Source of the DNA: Eucommia ulmoides
Lineage: Eukaryota; Streptophyta; Magnoliopsida; Garryales; Eucommiaceae
NCBI GenBank assembly: GCA_016647705.1
Contig: CM028339.1
Coordinates: 22,060,803-22,124,802 of the forward strand
Direction: 5' to 3'
Length of the DNA stretch: 64,000 bases
Below, piece after piece: positions 58,173 to 64,000 of the stretch. Position 1 is the first letter of the stretch; every line of letters begins with the position of its first letter. The notes beneath the pieces are model-generated. The model ran no database searches and was not told where the DNA came from. It was given only the letters and a program-made list of their open reading frames with translations. A program made the translations under genes and the position numbers.

Positions 58173-58619
58173 GAATAGTTGGTTTGTTGCGGTTCTCCTC
58201 ATGACATGGGGGTCGTGGGAGTTATTGGGCTTACCTCCAATTGACCATCCACTGTGGGCTTTATTTACCATTGATTGGGCTTCTTTACAGGGCCTTTTTC
58301 TATTCATGTATCAGGCCGCTTATTATGAGCTGACCTCATTCCCAGTGGGCTGGTGTGTTAAGCCCCGAAATGACTACCGGGTTACTTCTTCCAGGTCAAA
58401 TTATTAACCCGACTCGACCCATCAAGGCTTTCAAGCTTTTATTAATCATGAGCGAGAATTTTTTCCATATCATTTGTTCTCCTAACTTTCGTGACAATTC
58501 AAAGAAATGGGACGAAAGATCACCTATCCATTTGCATAAGTTCTTGACTTCATTCAATCTCCTAATTGTGTGGTTGTTTGTATTTGATTTTTGATTTTCA
58601 TTATTCTGTCTATGATGAT

Positions 58620-61010
58620 GTTGAGTCCATCAAACAGTCTGGTGGAGGTTGGTTTGTCGTTGACTCCTCTTGTGGAGCAAACGATGTCTCATAAAGTTTG
58701 CCTGTACACTGATTCCCCAATTAACTGAGGAGATCATGGTTCTAGTTCCTTTAGGGAGGAATGGCTTGAGCTATTTTGAGAAAAATACAATATCCCTTCA
58801 TCGATTTTAATTAAGGTTTCATTTGAGGACAAAACGTCCCTATAGCGCCAAAGAAGATGAGATCTGTCTTTTTGTGTGGATGTTCGAATATGGCCTTAGA
58901 CTTTCTCTTACTCATTTTCTTCGCAAACTCTTTCATCAATTAGATATCACTCCAGCCCAATTAGCACCCAATAGATTCCGTCAGATCATGGGGACTTTAT
59001 CATTTTCTTGGGTGAACAATGTTCCCCTTACGATAGGAATGATTAGGAGTATCTGTTCCCTCAAATTTTATCACGATATTGGGAGACTCTATTACTCAGC
59101 CATTAAGAAGTAGTCTTTCCTTACCGACCTACCTACTGTGGTGAAAGGAGGTTGGTAGAGGCAATACCTCTTCTTCAAGGATAATTGGGAGTTTTCCTCT
59201 GATGAGATAAGGCAACCTCCAATCATACTGAAGCATTTTAACTTCCCGAGTAATTTTTTTTTTCCTTTTGTCTTTTGTAATCCAAATTTGTGAGTTTTGC
59301 GTTGATGATGTCCTTATATTTTCTGGGTCATCTTGTGCAGGTGAAGGTGCTTGCAACAGTCTTCATCTTACACCTAAGGTTGAGGATGAACTAAAGAGGC
59401 TCTTAGTCCCATAGAAGATGTCTTGAAAAGTCCTTACCTCCAACCCATTTGTACTGCTAGATATGGATGCTTCAAGAGTCGGTCGTCTACACGATTTAGC
59501 CTTGAGGAAGAGGAAAAGAGCAGCCAAGAAGAATTCTCGGCCTTCTGGGTAACCAACCTCTTAGCCAGCTGCTCAACTAATTGCAGCTCATCGATCCCTG
59601 GTAGCTCGGCTCATCCTTCCCTCGTTGTCCGACTCTGACAACTCTCAATCGCTGAGTAGGCATCATCATGGGGTGGTTTCTATACTGGTCCCCAGTATAC
59701 AAGTTCCAGTTCCCACAGAAATTCGAGGGCTGAAGCTTGTCATCCGTGCGGCTGGAACCCCTATAATTCGTGCCTTAGAGTCTGCCACAACTAGCATTCC
59801 TCCACCTCCTCCTGATTCTACAGCGTCCAACCAAGGTATGTCAGTTTCTCCCAGCAGTCGAGGCATGTATCATGAGCAGATATGTCATCTATTGAAGGAG
59901 GTGAGCCTTTTAATCCCAAATCGCCAGGAGATTTTTGATAATGCTATCCAAATCTTATTTGAGCAGTCTTGGGACAAGATTGGGAATCACAGTTGTGCAG
60001 ATATTTTTCAGACCCTTGTTTGTGTACTTCTCCCGGTAATTTTATTTTTCTTTAGTATGTTCGGATTTTTTTAAGCTGGTCTGTGGGTTTTTTATCAATT
60101 GATACTATCTTCAAAGCATCCACATTTCTTTTGTATTGACGAGAAGTTTTGATGACTTGGCTGAATTAGATATTCAGTTTATGCATCAGCTGATGGAATC
60201 CAGCCGATTGGAGAAGGACCTTCGTGTTCTTCAAGAGCAAAAGGTTTCTCTTGAGACTGACTTAGCAATAGCGAGTTCGTCCAAGAAAAAGTTCAAAGCT
60301 AACTTGCACGCTGCCAACACTCAATGCGAAGTTCTGTTGAAGAGCAACCAACTGTTGATCACGGAGAACAACTTCCTTACTTAGAACTCTTCTCCTATAG
60401 GAGAGCTCAGGTCAACACAGTTGGAGGTGAATTCACTAAAGACTGATCTCTAGGCTAAGGATGATGCCCTTCAGGCCAGGGAAGATGCCCTCCAGCGTTT
60501 GGAGAATGAGAAGAGTCAGGTTTCTACTGAGCAGGCCAAGGAGAAACTTAGGACTGTTGGATTGGAGAGAAGGGCTTCTAGTCAATCAAAAGTGGTGAAG
60601 AGGCTATCTATAGAGATGGAACAGAAGGCGAAGGAGAGTAACGAAATGATTGCTAAACTTTGGGAGCAATTCGACACCCTTAAAGAAAGCATCTAGTTGG
60701 TCGGCTACTGGCATTGCCATAGCTTGGTGGCGAGGAAACACCTAGAGCTTGACCTTTCTTTTTTGGAGAGAGAGCTTGAGGGTGAGGCGGAAAAAGAGGA
60801 TGGTGCCGCTGCTGAGGGTGCAGTACCGTCTGCTGAGCTGGCAATCCCTCCTCCAAAGATCTCTATGTCTGCTATTGAGGTGCCTCTTATGGTCTCAGTC
60901 GCAAGCTCCTCTGATCAGCTCGTCATCGATCCAACTCTTCCTCCTGTGGATTAAGCTCCAATTTTGCCTTTAGCGTCGCAGTCTTCAACGCAGCCTGTGT
61001 TAGACTAAAT
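58620..61010 (+). pseudogene. 'Putative gypsy type' (PF04195-like) transposon protein with coiled coil, decayed
   Basis: 58823-59113 contains ICLFVWMFEYGLRLSLTHFL, LDITPAQLAPNRFRQIMGTL and VNNVPLTIGMIR, the pattern of the plant 'putative gypsy type transposon' domain (hydrophobic helix, GLRfPl, laPsQlxPNxwR). 59160-59220 continues with FFKDNWEF. 59625-60040 gives a Pro/Ser linker and a helical domain. A long frame in one phase (60136-60954) is a coiled coil: LEKDLRVLQEQKVSLETDL, LQAREDALQRLENEKSQV, KLWEQFDTLKESI, ending in an acidic Pro-rich tail. It is interrupted only by three TAG codons (60382, 60451, 60694). Plant Ty3/Gypsy and LARD elements carry such genes; its function is unknown. Confidence 0.65.
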
Positions 61011-61289
61011 TTAAGCTTTGCACAATGATCATGTCTCTGCTATTTCTAGTCTTCAAATTGTTGGCCAACAAGATGTCGCAGACCAGAGTTCGATGCCTTG
61101 ATTTGACGATTGTCTTTTCAGTTTTTAATGCTTGCTATTTTTGTAATGATGATACTTTTGGAATTATAACATGTTTAAACAGTAGCCACCCCTATTAGTA
61201 TCGGAAATACACCTTTATAATTACTGTACGTCTTTTTTCACTTCACGTCACTTATTTGTCATAAATGCACATACTTGACGATTCGTTTT

Positions 61290-62695
61290 TGTTGGCCCAA
61301 TGAGCTACCCAAGATGGGGGGTAAATTAGGTAGTTACAAAATTTTAAACAAATAAATCTTTAACACTTAATTATCAAATAATCAATTTTTCTCGATTCAT
61401 TATTATTTTCGTTACGCAACGAAAAAGTGTTTAGGTCCAGGTGCACACCTAAACATCATATAATGAAAATAAAGAATGCAACACACTAAGATATATCCTG
61501 GTTCAGTAAGTTAATCTTACCTAATCTAGTCTCCCGAGCTCCACAGAGATTCACAACCTTTAAACTCCTGATTCTTTTACCAGGTAAGAACCAGACCCTT
61601 ACAACGATTCTTTCACTAGGCTCGGAATCAACCTATACAAATATCATTTTCCCAGGTTAAGAAAGAATCTTATCTTTTTACCAAACTCAAAACTAACCTA
61701 ATTCTATTACAGAAATAATCAAAACCTAATACTTTTAATAGGCTAAAGATCAAATCTCACCACACTCACAAGTATCATTTTCACAAGTAAGGATGAAACC
61801 TACACAATTCACTCAATTCAATTGCAGGGAGAATCAAGACGTAGTTCTTTTCAAGAGAAAAGAATAACCTAACATTTTTATTTAGGACAAAGATTAAATC
61901 CAATTTTTTTTCACAGGAAAAAGATCAAAATCTAGCTACTATGCCTAGGCACTAGTCCAACTGTGTCTAATCCACTCAAACTCACAAATTCAGAAAATAT
62001 GAGTTTCTTCCCACAAGTAGCTTCTACCACCTCAATACAGATATACTCAATTAATGTGCCGAAATTTACGACGTGATAGATACAATGTGAGGCAAATTAA
62101 TATCTGATTAAAAAATAATGTGGGTAGTATAAATTAAAGCACGTAATCAGAAAAACACACAAAATCATTTTAAAAAGATTTTCAGGCTTTTACGTTTGAA
62201 AACGATTTTCTAATGATCTTAAATTCAAGCAAGCAATAATAATATGAAATCAAAATAGAGAACAATAGCTTGAAAATATCTCACCAGGGAAACACCAAAA
62301 ATTGAAAACAGAATCGCAATATAGCATAAGTTGGTGACGCCAAATCAACGGCGCTTTAGATCAAGAACACAACAATAATGTCTCTCGAAAATTTTAGCGT
62401 AAATATCTCTCTTAGAAAATCTTAGAATTGGTGTTCTTGATGTATTATATCTCAATCTCGCAGATTTAAATATATAGATTGATAACAAGCTTTTCAACGG
62501 CTACTTTTCAAAATATATATGCCTTTAAAAGGCACTCTTAGATCTCATATAATAATATCTTTCAATTCTGGGGTAATTCACTTAAAAATAACTCTTAAAT
62601 CTCTTAAATAAGTGCATGAAATATTTTTCAATTCATAATCACAAAGATAAGAAGTATTTAACTACTTAAATTGAGAAAAACATAAATTATGTGGA
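61290..62695. repeat. Unclassified LTR-like repeat, copy 2 (truncated at its right end)
   Basis: Same family and orientation as 55130-57000. It starts GAGCTACCCAAGATGGGGGGTAAATTAGG and carries the CAACACACTAAGATATA, TAATCTAGTC and CTAATTCTATTA words. It lacks the GTCGAC array; the end may have been cut by the LTR inserted at 62696. Confidence 0.6.
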
Positions 62696-64000
62696 TGGTA
62701 GTGCGTAAATTACGTTGCTACTTTTACCGCAAGTGTATGAGTCAAGTTTTAGTAGAGTGGGAAGAGTCAAAATTGTCGTATCCACATGGATTGGTGTAGA
62801 TTATCGTTGAGTACCGTAATTGTTATAACCTAACTTTATTTAGACGATAAAAATATAGTTTTTATAATAAAATATACTAAACTAAGTTAATTATACTAAT
62901 ATACTAGTATGACGTTTCTGGAAAATAATTGTTTAGGGATTAACTTTGTTCACTTAAACGTGTTCGTTTCAATTTAGTTTACGTTAACGTCATTCCAATC
63001 TATTCGACAATCTAAGTATCAAAATCTCACTTACTACCTCTCCCGAGTGTAAACTGAATGAATATGTGACTTCGCGTCAGCGCCGAAGTCCCTCTCGAGC
63101 GTCTATACGACACTTGGTCGCATGAGTCTCGTCCCAACCACACGGATTGCACACTTTCTAACGCCCTCCCGGGTCATTAGATCGTCGCGTTGTATTTAAA
63201 CCCTAGTCCGAATTCGGAGTTATCTCTTCCGAGTGTCAAACCCCGTATTCTCAATATATCATAACAAGCATATAAACGTGGAATAACGGTAAACACAATC
63301 GGATAAACATGAACAACCAATAACAAAACATCAATTTTATTCAAACAACGTTTTCATGAAGTCAATCAAACTCTACACAATATATGTTTAGCCACACATG
63401 GTCGTAACCCTATGTACAACTAGAAACAAGCTAAATATATTCAAAACATTCAACCAAACTAAGAAATAAAAGAGAGAAACGAGGAGACTAACCGTTATCC
63501 GAAGATCGACCGCTAAAACTGCTCCGAGAACGTTTCATCTTCTTGGCCGTGATGATATTCTCTTGGTTGGATGTGCCTTGGAGCTCTCAAGACTCCCAAA
63601 AACGTCAACTCTGTGTTTGGAGGAGAAGAGACGACATTTACAGGATCCAAAATATCTCAAAATATTTTAAAATATCTAAATTATCAGCCAGATGATCGCT
63701 GCAGCGGTAGAGAGGTCGGTGGGCTTTTGGCGGGTGACCGCTATAGCGGTGGAGCTCTCTGTATTTTGACACCTGCAACGGTGGAGAATCAACAACTCTT
63801 TGTATTTTCACCGCTGCAACGGTGGATGTAGGTTCAGGATATTAACATTTTTGCCCCATTTTCTTTACCATTCTTCTACCTACTCGTTTATGGACCGTTT
63901 TAGTCCCTTTTCACCCTAAATACTTGATTTATAACAAAATAAATAAAAACGGATTAAAACATATTAAAACGCTATAAAAATACTCGAAAACTACCAAAAT
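62696..64000 (-). repeat. Gypsy LTR (Athila/Tat-like family), continues past the window end
   Basis: Begins TGGTAGTGCGTAAATTACG, homologous to the complement of the LTR end at 36580, and then shares CAAGTTTTAGTAgAGTGG, the CTCTCCCGAGTGTAA block (63040), TATTCTCaATATATCA and the ACTCGAAAACTA tail with the other LTRs. No primer-site sequence precedes it, so it is either a 3' LTR in - orientation or a solo LTR. The last few dozen bases, up to the expected TGATAGG start, lie outside. GCTGCAGCGG and CCGCTATAGCGG words lie at 63688-63830. Confidence 0.8.

Noticed and set aside
58171..58594. Two overlapping frames upstream of the PF04195-like region
   Set aside because: No motif; could be leader of the element, but not supported as protein.

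Overview
This is a repeat-dominated stretch of a flowering-plant nuclear genome, probably a eudicot. It is AT-rich, has long homopolymer and dinucleotide runs, plant-type spliced reading frames, and nested LTR, CACTA, hAT, Mutator and PIF/Harbinger elements. The only host coding sequence I can support is the 3' end of a plant-specific gene at the left edge (2-433, + strand). No bacterial genes, rRNA, tRNA gene or CRISPR array was seen.

Layout. 1-433: end of a DUF7950-like gene. 434-2280: AT-rich flank and a CT microsatellite. 2281-3275, 10750-14016 and 14430-16223: three related Mutator-like elements with the same terminal design and 9-bp target duplications. The middle one carries a broken MULE transposase; the others carry palindrome arrays, and the first also a possible captured exon-intron-exon. 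6840-8160: a 1.3-kb CAC/ATT minisatellite. 14286-16586: a possible Tourist-like MITE interrupted by the third Mutator-like element. 16640-18180: a decayed PIF/Harbinger transposase.

19385-31724: an almost complete 12.3-kb CACTA (En/Spm) element with matching terminal inverted repeats and an AAT duplication. Both genes lie on the - strand: a TNP2-type transposase with one stop and one frameshift, and a TNPA-like gene fused to an Ulp1-like domain that has lost its catalytic His and Cys. A 1.2-kb hAT-type element with a perfect 8-bp duplication sits inside it.

32149-38507: a rearranged, non-autonomous Athila/Tat-type Gypsy locus with the order internal-LTR-internal and no outer LTRs. 39156-50789: a degenerate Copia element split by a solo Gypsy LTR (perfect ACAAT duplication), which is itself split by a complete 6.2-kb non-autonomous Gypsy element. 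52722 onward: a CACTA-like terminus. 55130-62695: two copies of an unclassified repeat flanking a decayed 'putative gypsy type' (PF04195-like) protein with a coiled coil. 62696-64000: another LTR of the Athila/Tat-like family, cut by the window end.

The most unusual signal is the repeated use of short perfect palindromes in promoter-like or subterminal positions of unrelated transposons: TGTTACATGTAACA in the Mutator-like family, CCGCnnnnGCGG with a changing core in the Gypsy U3 regions, and GTCGAC in the 55-57 kb repeat.
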